From Ktedonobacteria bacterium (GTDB lineage: Bacteria > Chloroflexota > Ktedonobacteria > Ktedonobacterales > JACDGC01): a DNA stretch of 64,000 nt. Positions 36,797 to 45,255 of this stretch are shown piece after piece. The notes under the pieces are model-generated. The model saw only the letters and a list, made by a program, of their open reading frames with translations, was not told the DNA's origin and ran no database searches. Made by a program: the position numbers and the translations under genes. Location: positions 1 to 64,000 of the forward strand of contig DAIDGU010000005.1 of assembly GCA_027459785.1 (NCBI GenBank), read 5' to 3'. Every line of letters begins with the position of its first letter. Position 1 is the first letter of the stretch.

Positions 36797-37144
36797 TTAG
36801 CTTTGGTCGAAGTCGTGGATCTCCTTATTTTCCTCCACGCCTGCCACGCGCTCTTCTTCGGCGACGTTCGTATCCCAGCGTCCGGGGGCAGGACCGGCGG
36901 CGAGGGGATCGCTGAACTGGCCGGTAGCACGTTCCAGGTTGTCGAGCACGCCGCTCATGGCGTCGACGGCGTTTTGCAGATAGCGCAGGCCGTCCGGCAG
37001 GGTATGCGCGAAAGCTGTCAGCGCCTGGGTGATCTGCTGCTCGGCGATCATACGGTCGCGCGTGATTTGATAGCGTTCAACCGGCGGTGTGGGCTGGCTG
37101 GCAGCGTTCCCCGCCGGCGTGGGGACTGGATTTTGTGGTTCCAT
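36797..37144 (-). CDS. Hypothetical protein
   Basis: 115 aa, unknown. Pro/Ala-rich first 20 residues, then a helical stretch (RDRMIAEQQITQALTAFAHT, then RYLQNAVDAMSGVLDNLERA) and an acidic C-terminus. No membrane segment. AAAGGAG 7 nt before the ATG is a strong ribosome-binding site and supports the call. Divergent from the Roadblock gene. Confidence 0.7.
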   Translation of the reverse strand: MEPQNPVPTPAGNAASQPTPPVERYQITRDRMIAEQQITQALTAFAHTLPDGLRYLQNAVDAMSGVLDNLERATGQFSDPLAAGPAPGRWDTNVAEEERVAGVEENKEIHDFDQS

Positions 37145-37316
37145 GGTAAGGCTCCTTTCGTCTGTACGCTTTTTCGCTACCCACGCTCCGTGCATAATCC
37201 GTGCCGTTGTTCATCGCACACGGGTCGCAGCCTGGCGCTTATCAAGAAGCACAAGTACCCAGGTGGTATACTACACCCAGGTCGCGTTATGCTCATCTTG
37301 GACAAAGGAACCACCT

Positions 37317-37676
37317 GTGACACTCCCTTCCATCTTGAATCGGCTGACGGCGCTGGACGGCGTGAAGGCCGTCGTCATCACCGGGCGCGAGGGGCTGGTC
37401 GTCGCCCAGACCGATCTGCCCCTGCCGGACGCCGAGGCGCTAGCGGCCTTCGGGGCTGCCGCGCTGGCGGCGGCGGAGGCGCTGGGCGCGGAGACTCGCC
37501 GTGCCGCGCTGGTCGGCCTCGTCATCGAATATGGCGACACGCTCATCAGCATCGATCCGCTGGGCGACCTGGCCGCGACCGTCACCCGCCTGGATGCCGC
37601 CGCCACCCTTGTGCCGCTGCGCGTGACGTTGCGCCAGGTGCGCGGCGACCTGCTGGCGGCGCTGGACGCGATGTGA
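37317..37676 (+). CDS. Roadblock/LC7 domain protein
   Basis: About 119 aa, one Roadblock/LC7 domain: SILNRLTALDGVKAVVITGR, EGLVVAQTDLP, then EYGDTLISIDPLGDLAATVT. In bacteria such proteins often work with small MglA-type GTPases in polarity or signalling; no GTPase is nearby. GTG 37317 has AAAGGA 7 nt upstream; TATACT at 37267 may be a -10. Its stop is 12 nt before purM, so it appears to head the pur/isp operon. Confidence 0.8.
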   Translation: MTLPSILNRLTALDGVKAVVITGREGLVVAQTDLPLPDAEALAAFGAAALAAAEALGAETRRAALVGLVIEYGDTLISIDPLGDLAATVTRLDAAATLVPLRVTLRQVRGDLLAALDAM

Positions 37677-37688
37677 GACACTATCATC

Positions 37689-38762
37689 ATGCAAGATAAC
37701 ACTCCTGCCGCTCCTGGCGGCGCATATGCCGCCGCTGGCGTCGATATTGACGCGCTGAATCGCGCCAAACACCTGATCGGCGTTGCCGTGCGTTCCACGC
37801 GCCGCCCCGAAGTGCTGGCGGATGCTGGCGCGTTCGGCGGCATGTTCGCCGTCGGTGCCTTGGGCGTGCCTGATCCGGTGCTGGTGGCGTCGGTCGATGG
37901 CGTCGGCACCAAGCTCAAGGTCGCGTTCGCGCTTGGGCGGCACGGCACCGTCGGCGCGGACCTCGTCGCGCACTGCGTCGATGACATCCTCACCTGCGGC
38001 GCGCGACCCCTCTTCTTTCTGGATTACTTGGGGCTGGGTGATTTGCCGCCGGAGACCATCGCCGAGGTCGTGACGGGCGTCGCCGCTGGCTGCCGCGCGG
38101 CAGGCTGTGCGCTCATCGGCGGCGAAACGGCGCAGCTACCGGGCTTTTACCCGCCGGGCGAATATGATCTCGCCGGCACCATCATCGGCATCGTAGCGCG
38201 CGACCGCATCGTCTCCGGCCAGGCGATGCGCGCCGGCGATGTCGTCATCGGCCTGCCAGCCGTCGGGTTGCATACCAACGGCTATTCCCTCGCGCGCAAA
38301 GTCTTCGCCGAGCGCGATTGGGCCGTGCCGGTGCCGGAACTGGGCCTGAGCATCGGCGACGCGCTGCTGCTGCCGCACCCCTCGTATGCTGCGCCCGTCC
38401 GTCGCGTGCTGGACGATCCGGCGCTGGGCGACGTTGTGACCGGCATGGCGCATATCACCGGCGGCGGCTTGATCGAAAATATCCCTCGCGTCGTGCCGGC
38501 AGGATTGGGCGTGGACCTGGATGCGCGCCGCTGGGAGATTCTGCCGATCTTCCGGCTGATTCAGGGGCATGGCAGAGTGCCGTGGGATGAGATGCTGCGC
38601 GTCTTTAACCTGGGCATCGGTTATGTGCTGACCGTGCGCGAAGAGCAAGCGGATGCTATACTCGCCGCCTTGCAGGCGACGGAGCCAGGCGCGCGGCGGA
38701 TCGGTGCCGTGGTAGACCGGCCCGCCGGCGAGGTTGTGCGGGTGGAGGGTTTGCCAGGATGA
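37689..38762 (+). CDS. purM: Phosphoribosylformylglycinamidine cyclo-ligase
   Basis: AIR synthase of purine biosynthesis, closing FGAM to AIR with ATP. About 357 aa. Motifs: VASVDGVGTKLKVAF, HCVDDILTCGARPLFFLDYL, ALIGGETAQLPGFY, GLPAVGLHTNGYSLAR and MAHITGGGLIENIPRV. Overlaps purN by 4 nt (ATGA). Confidence 0.97.
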   Translation: MQDNTPAAPGGAYAAAGVDIDALNRAKHLIGVAVRSTRRPEVLADAGAFGGMFAVGALGVPDPVLVASVDGVGTKLKVAFALGRHGTVGADLVAHCVDDILTCGARPLFFLDYLGLGDLPPETIAEVVTGVAAGCRAAGCALIGGETAQLPGFYPPGEYDLAGTIIGIVARDRIVSGQAMRAGDVVIGLPAVGLHTNGYSLARKVFAERDWAVPVPELGLSIGDALLLPHPSYAAPVRRVLDDPALGDVVTGMAHITGGGLIENIPRVVPAGLGVDLDARRWEILPIFRLIQGHGRVPWDEMLRVFNLGIGYVLTVREEQADAILAALQATEPGARRIGAVVDRPAGEVVRVEGLPG

Positions 38763-39415
38763 AGGCGCTTCCCCGCATCGGCGTCCTCGTCTCCGGGCGC
38801 GGCTCCAACCTGGCCGCGCTGATCAGCGCCTGTGCGTGCGGCGACCTGCCGGCGCAGATCGCGCTGGTCATTTCCAGCAAACCGGATGTTCCCGCGCTGG
38901 CGATTGCAGCGACGACGGGCATTCCGACGCGGGTGGTCGCGCCGAAAAGCTATGCCTCGCGGCAGGCGGAGGGCGCAGCCATCGTGGCGGCGTTACAAGA
39001 GGCCGGCGTGGAACTGGTGGTGCTGGCCGGCTATGCGCGCCTCTTCGATCCGGGCGTTATCGCGGCCTATCGCTGGCGCATCATCAACATCCATCCCTCG
39101 CTGCTGCCGGCCTTCGCGGGCAGCATGGCACCGGGGCCGCAAGCGGCGGCGCTGGCGGCGGGCGTGAAGTTCGCCGGCTGTACCACGCATTTCGTCACCG
39201 AAGCGACGGATGCCGGGCCGATCATCGACCAGGCCGTCGTGCCGGTGCGCGACGATGACACCGTAGCTTCGCTCGCTGATCGTATCCTGGCGGCGGAACA
39301 TCGGCTGCTGCCGGCGAGCGTGGCGGCGGTGCTGGCCGGCGCAGTCACGGTCATCGACGGGCGGCGCACCCAGCGGCGCGTGACGCAAGGGAGCGGAGCG
39401 GATGCGCGCGATTGA
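38759..39415 (+). CDS. purN: Phosphoribosylglycinamide formyltransferase
   Basis: 10-formyl-THF-dependent formylation of GAR. About 218 aa. Motifs: VLVSGRGSNLAALISA, LAGYARLFDPGVI, the catalytic Asn-His segment INIHPSLLPAF, and THFVTEATDAGPII with the catalytic Asp. A C-terminal tail of about 15 residues overlaps the next gene by 14 nt. Confidence 0.96.
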   Translation: MKALPRIGVLVSGRGSNLAALISACACGDLPAQIALVISSKPDVPALAIAATTGIPTRVVAPKSYASRQAEGAAIVAALQEAGVELVVLAGYARLFDPGVIAAYRWRIINIHPSLLPAFAGSMAPGPQAAALAAGVKFAGCTTHFVTEATDAGPIIDQAVVPVRDDDTVASLADRILAAEHRLLPASVAAVLAGAVTVIDGRRTQRRVTQGSGADARD

Positions 39416-39647
39416 CGATCCCACGCCAGCCTATCTGGACGTGCTACGGCGGTTACACCAATGGGGGCCGCTGCCCGAAAGCGACATCGTGCGCATGCTG
39501 CCGCATTGGCTGCTGACCATCAATGATTTCCGTGAGATGGAAGAGCATGGCTACGTTGATCTCGCCTTCGCCGGCGATGAATACGTCGTCACAATGTCGC
39601 TGCTGGGCCGGCTGTTTCTGGAACAGGAAGAGCGCGCCGGCAACTAA
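39402..39647 (+). CDS. Small winged-helix-like hypothetical protein
   Basis: 81 aa. The pattern AYLDVLRRLHQWGPLPESDI then INDFREMEEHGYVDLAFAGD and YVVTMSLLGRLFL resembles a minimal winged helix (helix, helix, beta wing), but no named family is recognised. Overlaps purN by 14 nt and lies 15 nt before ispD, so it is translated within the operon. Could be a regulator or a chaperone-like partner. Confidence 0.7.
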   Translation: MRAIDDPTPAYLDVLRRLHQWGPLPESDIVRMLPHWLLTINDFREMEEHGYVDLAFAGDEYVVTMSLLGRLFLEQEERAGN

Positions 39648-39662
39648 GAAGGAAGATCGCCC

Positions 39663-40406
39663 ATGAACGCAGCGACAAGCGCGACCACCGGGCGCGTCGT
39701 AGCCGTCGTGCTGTGCGCCGGCCAGGGAACGCGCATGGGGGCCGCACAGAATAAAGTGTTTTTGCCGTTGGCCGGCCAACCATTATTCCTCTATTCCGTC
39801 ACGACACTGCACGCCATGCCGGAGATCGCCGCCTTGCTGCTGGTGGCGCACCCCCAGGAGGTGGCGCAGTGCGCCGATTTCGTCGCGGCACACCTGACGG
39901 TGACGAAACCGCTCAGCGTCATCGCTGGTGGCACCACCCGCCACGGCTCAGAATATCAGGCGCTCAATCATTTGCGCGCGGCGATCAGTGCTGGGCAGAT
40001 TGCGCTGGTGCTGATTCACGATGGCGCGCGACCCCTGCTGGGGGCGGAGGATGTGCGCCGGCTGCTCGCGGTGGCGCGGGCCACCGGTGGCGCGCTGCTG
40101 GCCGCGCCGGTGCTGGCGGGCGAACGCATTGTGCGCTCTGTCGGCGACCAGATCGCCGCCGATCTACCAACCGGCTCGCTCTGGCGGGCGCAGACACCCC
40201 AGGCATTCCACGCCGATCTGCTGCTGGCGGCCTATGACCAAGCGCAGGCAGACGGCTTCGACGGCACCGACACTGCCGCGTCCTTTGAGCGGGCGGGCCA
40301 TGCCGTGCGCGTGGTCGCGGGGCAGGGGACGAATCTGAAGGTGACGACCCCCGACGACCTCGCCCTGGCGGAACATCTGCTGCGCCAACGCGATCAGGTT
40401 TCCTGA
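39663..40406 (+). CDS. ispD: 2-C-methyl-D-erythritol 4-phosphate cytidylyltransferase
   Basis: MEP-pathway enzyme making CDP-ME for isoprenoids. About 247 aa. N-terminal nucleotide loop VVLCAGQGTRMGAAQNKVFL, then IAGGTTRHGS, LVLIHDGARPLL, LWRAQTPQAFHADLL, FDGTDTAASFERAG and GTNLKVTTPDDLALAE. The usual second Ala of the LAAG motif is Cys here (LCAG). AAGGAAG precedes the ATG. Supplies precursors for menaquinone side chains and carotenoids. Confidence 0.95.
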   Translation: MNAATSATTGRVVAVVLCAGQGTRMGAAQNKVFLPLAGQPLFLYSVTTLHAMPEIAALLLVAHPQEVAQCADFVAAHLTVTKPLSVIAGGTTRHGSEYQALNHLRAAISAGQIALVLIHDGARPLLGAEDVRRLLAVARATGGALLAAPVLAGERIVRSVGDQIAADLPTGSLWRAQTPQAFHADLLLAAYDQAQADGFDGTDTAASFERAGHAVRVVAGQGTNLKVTTPDDLALAEHLLRQRDQVS

Positions 40407-40517
40407 TGTTGTGCTAGTCAACACGGTGCAAGCATGTAATCTGGCAAGGGAAATGTGGGATCAATGCTGGATCGCCGGTTGAGGGCGAGGTGCGAGCAGA
40501 AGGGAGTAGCGAGCGGG

Positions 40518-41810
40518 ATGGCGACGACGATGGTGCGGGCGACGGAACACGCCGTGCAGACGAGTCTGGAATTGCTTGATGAGATCTTGGGGGCGTATCA
40601 GCCGCGCGCTTTCGCGGTGCGCTTGTGGGATGGCACGCTTTGGCCGCCGGCACCGGGTCAGCCGACAGTCTTCACCTTGGTGCTGCGCCACCCCGGCGCG
40701 CTACGGGCGATGTTCCTGCCGCCCAGCGAGATGCACCTGGCCGAAGCGTATATCTTTGACGATTTCGACATCGAAGGCGACATCACGGCGATCTTTCCCG
40801 TGGCAGATTATGTGATGGCGCAGACGTGGGGACCGGCGGAACAAGTGCGCATCGGCAGCCGCTTGCTGAGTTTGCCACGCCATGACCACGCCCACGTGGC
40901 GGCGCACCTGCACGGCACACGCCATAGCCGCGCCCGCGACCGTCAAGCTATCGCCTACCACTATGATCGCTCGAATGCCTTCTACGCGCTTTTCCTGGAT
41001 CGCCGCATGGTCTATTCCTGCGCGTATTTCCAGACGCCGGACGACGACCTCGACACCGCCCAGGCACAGAAACTGGACTATATCTGCCGCAAGCTGCGCT
41101 TGCAGCCGGGCGAGCGCCTACTGGATATCGGTTGCGGCTGGGGTGGCCTGGTCATGTTTGCCGCGCAGCACTACGGCGTGACGGCGCACGGCATCACGCT
41201 CAGCCAGCAACAGGCCGAACTGGCCCAGCAGCGCATCCGCGCCGCCGGCTTGCAGGATCGCTGCACGGTCGAGATCCGTGATTACCGCGAGGTGGACACG
41301 CCGGCAGCCTATGACAAGCTGGTGAGCGTGGGGATGTTCGAGCATGTCGGAGCCGCGCGCTTGCCGGACTATTTCCGCCAGGCATACCGGCTGCTGAAGC
41401 CGGGCGGGGTCTTCCTGAACCACGGCATCGCCAGCAGTGCGGATGAGCCGTCCGCGAAAGGCGAAAACTTCATCTTCCGCTACGTCTTCCCCGATGGCGA
41501 ACTGGTGCCGCTCAACGTCACGCTGCACGCCGCCGAGGAGCGCCACTTCGAGGTGCGCGACGTGGAGAGCTTGCGCGAGCATTACGCCTTGACGCTGCAT
41601 CATTGGGTGCGCAATCTGGAAGCCCACGCGCACGCAGCGCGCCGCCTGACCGACGACGTGACGTATCGCATTTGGCGGCTGTATATGTCCGCCTCGCTCC
41701 ACGGCTTCATGACGCGCCGCCACAATCTTTATCAAACGCTGCTGGTGAAGGCCGGCCACGGCCTCAGCGGCCTACCCCTGTCGCGTGCCGACTGGTATGC
41801 AGGCGGGTGA
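40518..41810 (+). CDS. cfa: Cyclopropane-fatty-acyl-phospholipid synthase family protein
   Basis: About 430 aa. An N-terminal lipid-binding region is followed by a SAM methyltransferase core: HYDRSNAFYALFLDRRMVYS, LDIGCGWGGLVMFAA, HGITLSQQQAELAQQRI, GMFEHVGAARLPDYF and FLNHGIASS. Expected to methylate or cyclopropanate membrane lipids using the bicarbonate-type active site of the family. ATG 40518 is preceded by AGGGAG at 11 nt; an earlier in-frame ATG (40464) is possible. Confidence 0.92.
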   Translation: MATTMVRATEHAVQTSLELLDEILGAYQPRAFAVRLWDGTLWPPAPGQPTVFTLVLRHPGALRAMFLPPSEMHLAEAYIFDDFDIEGDITAIFPVADYVMAQTWGPAEQVRIGSRLLSLPRHDHAHVAAHLHGTRHSRARDRQAIAYHYDRSNAFYALFLDRRMVYSCAYFQTPDDDLDTAQAQKLDYICRKLRLQPGERLLDIGCGWGGLVMFAAQHYGVTAHGITLSQQQAELAQQRIRAAGLQDRCTVEIRDYREVDTPAAYDKLVSVGMFEHVGAARLPDYFRQAYRLLKPGGVFLNHGIASSADEPSAKGENFIFRYVFPDGELVPLNVTLHAAEERHFEVRDVESLREHYALTLHHWVRNLEAHAHAARRLTDDVTYRIWRLYMSASLHGFMTRRHNLYQTLLVKAGHGLSGLPLSRADWYAGG

Positions 41811-41885
41811 GCGCGCCGTAAGTGCCGGCGCATTCATGGGTAAGGGGGACGGTGGGCGGCTGCAACCGCCCACGCCTTGGTCTGG

Positions 41886-42179
41886 CTATGATCGCTGCCA
41901 GCTTTTGGGGAGGAAGGTCTTCGCGCCGCATATCACCACGATCATTGCCGTGTAGCCCCAGGCGACATAGGCGGGGATGGTGCCGCCGATGTTCGTCAGC
42001 AGCGGCGAGGCGCGTAACGCGAACAGGCTGACATCAATATACGCCGCGCCCAAACAGATCACCCAAAAAAAGAATTTCTCACGATAGCTATCGTGCCGAT
42101 AGCGCCGGCTGCCCCAAAACCCCACAATAAACAGGGCCACGCCCAATGCCGCGGCCACATAGGTGCTCGGATTCGTCAA
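41886..42179 (-). CDS. Small three-helix membrane protein with start disrupted by the TnpB element
   Basis: About 97 aa, unknown. Three hydrophobic helices: YVAAALGVALFIVGFWG, EKFFFWVICLGAAYIDVSLF and AYVAWGYTAMIVVICG. The present frame can begin only at TTG 42179, which belongs to the right end of the TnpB element; the next codon is ACG. If the C is element-derived, the original start would have been ATG at that codon (MNPSTYVAA...). Expression now would depend on sequence inside the element. Possibly inactivated. Confidence 0.6.
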   Translation of the reverse strand: MTNPSTYVAAALGVALFIVGFWGSRRYRHDSYREKFFFWVICLGAAYIDVSLFALRASPLLTNIGGTIPAYVAWGYTAMIVVICGAKTFLPKSWQRS

Positions 42180-42330
42180 TACACCCCATGCCTGAAAGGC
42201 AGGGGCTTGTCACTGAGGGCAGGGGGTACCCGCACCCGCGACCATCGGTTGATTGACAGCAACCGTTTGGATATTCCTGGCACCGACAAAATCAGCATTG
42301 GCGGTATAGCCGCATGCTTGGCACAGGAAC
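42175..42330 (-). ncRNA. Probable omega-RNA (TnpB guide RNA)
   Basis: By analogy with ISDra2 and other IS200/IS605 elements, the 3' end of tnpB plus the right end is processed to an omega-RNA whose guide is the flanking DNA. Here the scaffold would end with the CCCCTGCC/GGCATGGGG hairpin and TTGAC, and the guide would begin GAATCCGAGCACC from the membrane-protein gene. The 5' limit is a guess; inferred, not directly seen. Confidence 0.4.
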
Positions 42331-43328
42331 TCCGCTTGCGAACGTCGATTGGCCTTGGCACAGTGGCCACATTCCGGACACGTCACCGACGTGTAGGCCG
42401 GATTCACCAAGGTGACCCGCACCCCCGCATTGTCCGCTTTGTACTGGATGTAGGTACGCAGTTGATAGAAGGCCCAGGAATGCCGTTCGTAGCGGTGCAC
42501 ACGCCGAACCGTGATCCGGTCTCGAATCCCCGTCAGGTCTTCGAGCGCCAGTGCCTTGCGTGCGCTGGTTGCCTTGGCGACCAAGGCTTTGCTGATGCAG
42601 TGGTTGACATCGGATTGAAAGCGCGCTTCCCTGCCGGAGAGGCGTTTGGCCTTGCGTTTGGCCGACTTCGTGCCGACCTTCTGCAAGCCTTCCCGTTGTG
42701 TTTTGTAGTGCGCCCTGACTTTGCGCACCTGTTCACCAGTAAACACCTGCCCGTCGCTATCCACGGCCACGTTGACGATGCCCAGGTCCACCCCGATCAC
42801 GTCCGGTGTCGCCGTGACATCCGGTGCCTGGCGGCTTTGGGTGACGTGCAGATAGTAGCGGTGATGACGCCAGACGAGATCCGCCCCGCCACTTGCCCAG
42901 GCGGGATCGGTCAACATAGCGTGCTGGCGCGGCCCCAAGAGCATGCGACAGGTGACGCGGCCAGCCACGGTCAAGAGGGAGACGTGATCCAGGGGCGTGA
43001 AGCTGAAGCAGCGGGCATCGTAGCGCACGCTGCCCCGCGCCCCAAATTGGGGGCAGGTCTCCCGTTTCTTCGCTTTGACCGATTTGACGGCCTCCACGGC
43101 TTTGGCACGGGCGTTGATGGCCAGTTGCGCCGCCAGGCCAAACCGCTCGCGGGTCGCACCATACACCCGATGATGAGCGGTGTTGGTGTTGGTGATGGCC
43201 TCATCCCAGCACACGCGCGCAATCCACGATGCCGCCGCGTTACACGTCTGCATGGTGGCGGTCAACACGGCGTCATGCGCGGATGCATCCAGCTTAATGC
43301 AGATGGTGCGGGTGAGGTTTGTGTTCAT
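42210..43328 (-). CDS. tnpB: TnpB RNA-guided endonuclease
   Basis: About 372 aa, ancestor-like relative of Cas12. RuvC catalytic residues look intact: Asp in VIGVDLGIVNVAVD (about 180), Glu in LALEDLTGI (about 261), Asp in ANADFVGARN (about 346). The zinc ribbon CPECG ... CQACG is complete. The ATG at 43328 gives the usual NTNLTRTICIKL start; the frame from 43367 overlaps the promoter. Nearly 400 aa with all motifs suggests a functional nuclease. Confidence 0.92.
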   Translation of the reverse strand: MNTNLTRTICIKLDASAHDAVLTATMQTCNAAASWIARVCWDEAITNTNTAHHRVYGATRERFGLAAQLAINARAKAVEAVKSVKAKKRETCPQFGARGSVRYDARCFSFTPLDHVSLLTVAGRVTCRMLLGPRQHAMLTDPAWASGGADLVWRHHRYYLHVTQSRQAPDVTATPDVIGVDLGIVNVAVDSDGQVFTGEQVRKVRAHYKTQREGLQKVGTKSAKRKAKRLSGREARFQSDVNHCISKALVAKATSARKALALEDLTGIRDRITVRRVHRYERHSWAFYQLRTYIQYKADNAGVRVTLVNPAYTSVTCPECGHCAKANRRSQAEFLCQACGYTANADFVGARNIQTVAVNQPMVAGAGTPCPQ

Positions 43329-43334
43329 AAAAGC

Positions 43335-43363
43335 AGAATGGCACATCCGTTGCAGGATGTCAA
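43335..43363 (-). promoter_or_regulatory. Promoter of tnpB
   Basis: On the minus strand TTGACA (43363-43358) and CATTCT (43340-43335) with a 17-bp spacer containing the dyad CATCC TGCAAC GGATG. The start point would fall almost at the ATG, giving a very short leader. Confidence 0.55.
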
Positions 43364-43396
43364 GCAACGAGAAAGGACGGTGCGCCTACGGGCGCG

Positions 43397-43440
43397 TGGC
43401 ACTTCCTCCCCATTGCTAAAAGCAAGGGGTATCCACGCCA
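43397..43440 (-). repeat. Long hairpin at the left end of the TnpB element
   Basis: Inner stem CCCCTTGCT / AGCAATGGGG with loop TTTT; outer stem GCGTGG / CCACGC with an asymmetric bulge. The inner hairpin mirrors the right-end hairpin in shape and sequence, so it may be a left-end recognition structure or a relic of another right end. Confidence 0.65.
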
Positions 43441-43535
43441 CTTCTTTTGATGATCGTCCTTTCGCTGTCTGCTCTCCACTCCGGGAAAGCGTTTGCGACC
43501 ATTGTACTATGCCACGCACCCCCCCCATTCCGATA

Positions 43536-45041
43536 TCACACCGCCATTGTATCCCTGGCGACCAACTCCGCGACGATCTTGCCGGAAAGCATCACCAGCG
43601 GCAAGCCACCGCCGGGATGCACGCTGCCGCCGACGAAGTAGAGGCCGGGCAGGTCGCGGGCGCGGTTCTGGGGCCGCGTGAAGGGCGCGAAGAGCGAGTT
43701 GGACGAGAAGCCGTAGATGGCACCGTGCTGCGCGCCATAGCGTGTCGCCAGATCCTCCGGCGTGATGACCTGCTCGTAAACGATATGTTCGCGCAGCCCC
43801 GCCAGGCCCATGCGTTCCAGCTTGTCTAGCACCAGATCGCGGTAGCCGTCCCGTTCGGCGGCCCAACTGAACTCCGGCGTCAGGTAGGGCGCGTTGACCA
43901 GCACGAACAGGTTTTCGCCGCCGCTGGGCGCTTGCGTCGGGTCCGTTCTGCTGGTGGCGCAGACGTAGATCGTCGGGTCGCGCGGGGCCACCAGGCGCGT
44001 GAAGATATCATAGAACTCTTGCTGATAGTTATCGGAAAAATAGATATTGTGGTGCAAAAGATGCGCGTAGCGGCAATCGGTTCCCAGCAACAGCACGAAG
44101 CCGGAGAGCGACGGCTCCAGCCGCGCCAGGCGCTCGACCACCGCGCGCGGGCGAAAGTCCGGCGGAATCAAATAACGGTAGGTCGTGGCGATATCCACGT
44201 TCGAGATCACCACGTCCGCCGGCACGATCTCGCCGCTGACCAGTTCCACGCCCGTCGCGCCCTTGTCGCTGCACGTGATGGCGCGGACGGGGGTATCGGT
44301 ATGCACCTGCGCGCCGACTTTATCCAGCAAGCCCGCCAGCGCCTCGGCCAGCCGATACATGCCCCCCCGAGGATACCAGGCACCATAGCTGTATTCGACA
44401 TAGGGGATGATCGCGTAGACCGCCGGCGCGCGATACGGCGACGAGCCATTATACGTGGCGTAACGGTCGAAGATTTGGCGCATGTGCGGATCGCGGAAAT
44501 AGCGGCTGACGAGCGTGTGCAGCGAGATCGGTGCCATGACGCGCGCCAGGTCCAGCGGGCGGTTCAGCCGGCGCAGCAGCGCGCCCCCCACTGTGCCGAA
44601 GTCGCCCAGTTCGCTGAACAGAAACGGTTCAGCGGTAATGTCAAATACGCGCCGACCATAATCTAAAAACTTGGGGAAGTTGTCGGCATCGCGCTCACTG
44701 AATTCCGAGATCGCCGCCTGCATCTGCTCGGTGTCGGCGACCGCGTCGAAGATGATGCCATCGGGATAGACATAGCGACAGATCGGGTCGAGCGGCACCA
44801 GATCCAGCACGTCATCCAGCGATGCCCCGGCGGCGGCGAACAGATCGCGGGCGACATCGGGCATCGTCAGCAGCGACGGCCCCGTGTCGAAGCGCCAACC
44901 GTCCTGCTCCACCAGATTCAGTTTGCCGCCCACCTGGGCATTGCGCTCGAAGATCTGCACCTGCCAGCCCTGCGCGGCCAGGCGAATCCCCGCCGCCATG
45001 CCACCCACGCCCGCGCCGATGATCGCTACCGTCTTATCCAC
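43536..45041 (-). CDS. crtI: Phytoene desaturase family oxidoreductase
   Basis: FAD-dependent carotenoid desaturase/isomerase. About 501 aa. N-terminal dinucleotide fold AIIGAGVGGMAAGIRLAAQG, then FDTGPSLLTMPDV, RYATYNGSSPYRAPAVYAII, YPRGGMYRLAEALAGLL and the C-terminal CrtI signature LYFVGGSVHPGGGLPLVMLS. GTG 45041 has GAGGGGA 6 nt upstream. No phytoene synthase (crtB) is in the window, so the exact desaturation product is open. Divergent from a lipoprotein phosphoesterase. Confidence 0.92.
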   Translation of the reverse strand: MDKTVAIIGAGVGGMAAGIRLAAQGWQVQIFERNAQVGGKLNLVEQDGWRFDTGPSLLTMPDVARDLFAAAGASLDDVLDLVPLDPICRYVYPDGIIFDAVADTEQMQAAISEFSERDADNFPKFLDYGRRVFDITAEPFLFSELGDFGTVGGALLRRLNRPLDLARVMAPISLHTLVSRYFRDPHMRQIFDRYATYNGSSPYRAPAVYAIIPYVEYSYGAWYPRGGMYRLAEALAGLLDKVGAQVHTDTPVRAITCSDKGATGVELVSGEIVPADVVISNVDIATTYRYLIPPDFRPRAVVERLARLEPSLSGFVLLLGTDCRYAHLLHHNIYFSDNYQQEFYDIFTRLVAPRDPTIYVCATSRTDPTQAPSGGENLFVLVNAPYLTPEFSWAAERDGYRDLVLDKLERMGLAGLREHIVYEQVITPEDLATRYGAQHGAIYGFSSNSLFAPFTRPQNRARDLPGLYFVGGSVHPGGGLPLVMLSGKIVAELVARDTMAV

Positions 45042-45255
45042 TGCCGTCCCCTCGCTTGAGATGGTTCATTGCTCTTTCGCCTGAGATGGCTCGTTGCTCT
45101 CTCTATTGTACATGACACAAGAGGGCCGATGGTAGCGCGCGGGAAAAATGGCGGTCCCGACTCAGCGGCAAAAAGTTCGGGCGGCATCTGAAACCAAAAT
45201 ACCATGTGTCGCGTGTTAGGCACGTAGCATTCCGGCGCAAGGGAGATACTCAACG

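Larger units (their letters stand above)
42175..43440 (-). mobile_element. IS605/IS1341-type element carrying only tnpB
   Basis: A single tnpB flanked by structured ends. Right end, minus strand: AAGCCCCTGCCTTTCAGGCA plus TGGGG hairpin, then TGTATTGAC ending at 42175, matching the TTGAC right cleavage site known for ISDra2. Left side: a long hairpin at 43397-43440. No tnpA, so it can move only with a transposase in trans. The left boundary is approximate; I do not find the expected TTGAT there on the minus strand. Confidence 0.75.

Noticed and set aside
42093-43829. 578-codon + strand frame across the TnpB element
   Set aside because: Antisense to tnpB and runs across the element boundary into crtI; no recognisable domain.
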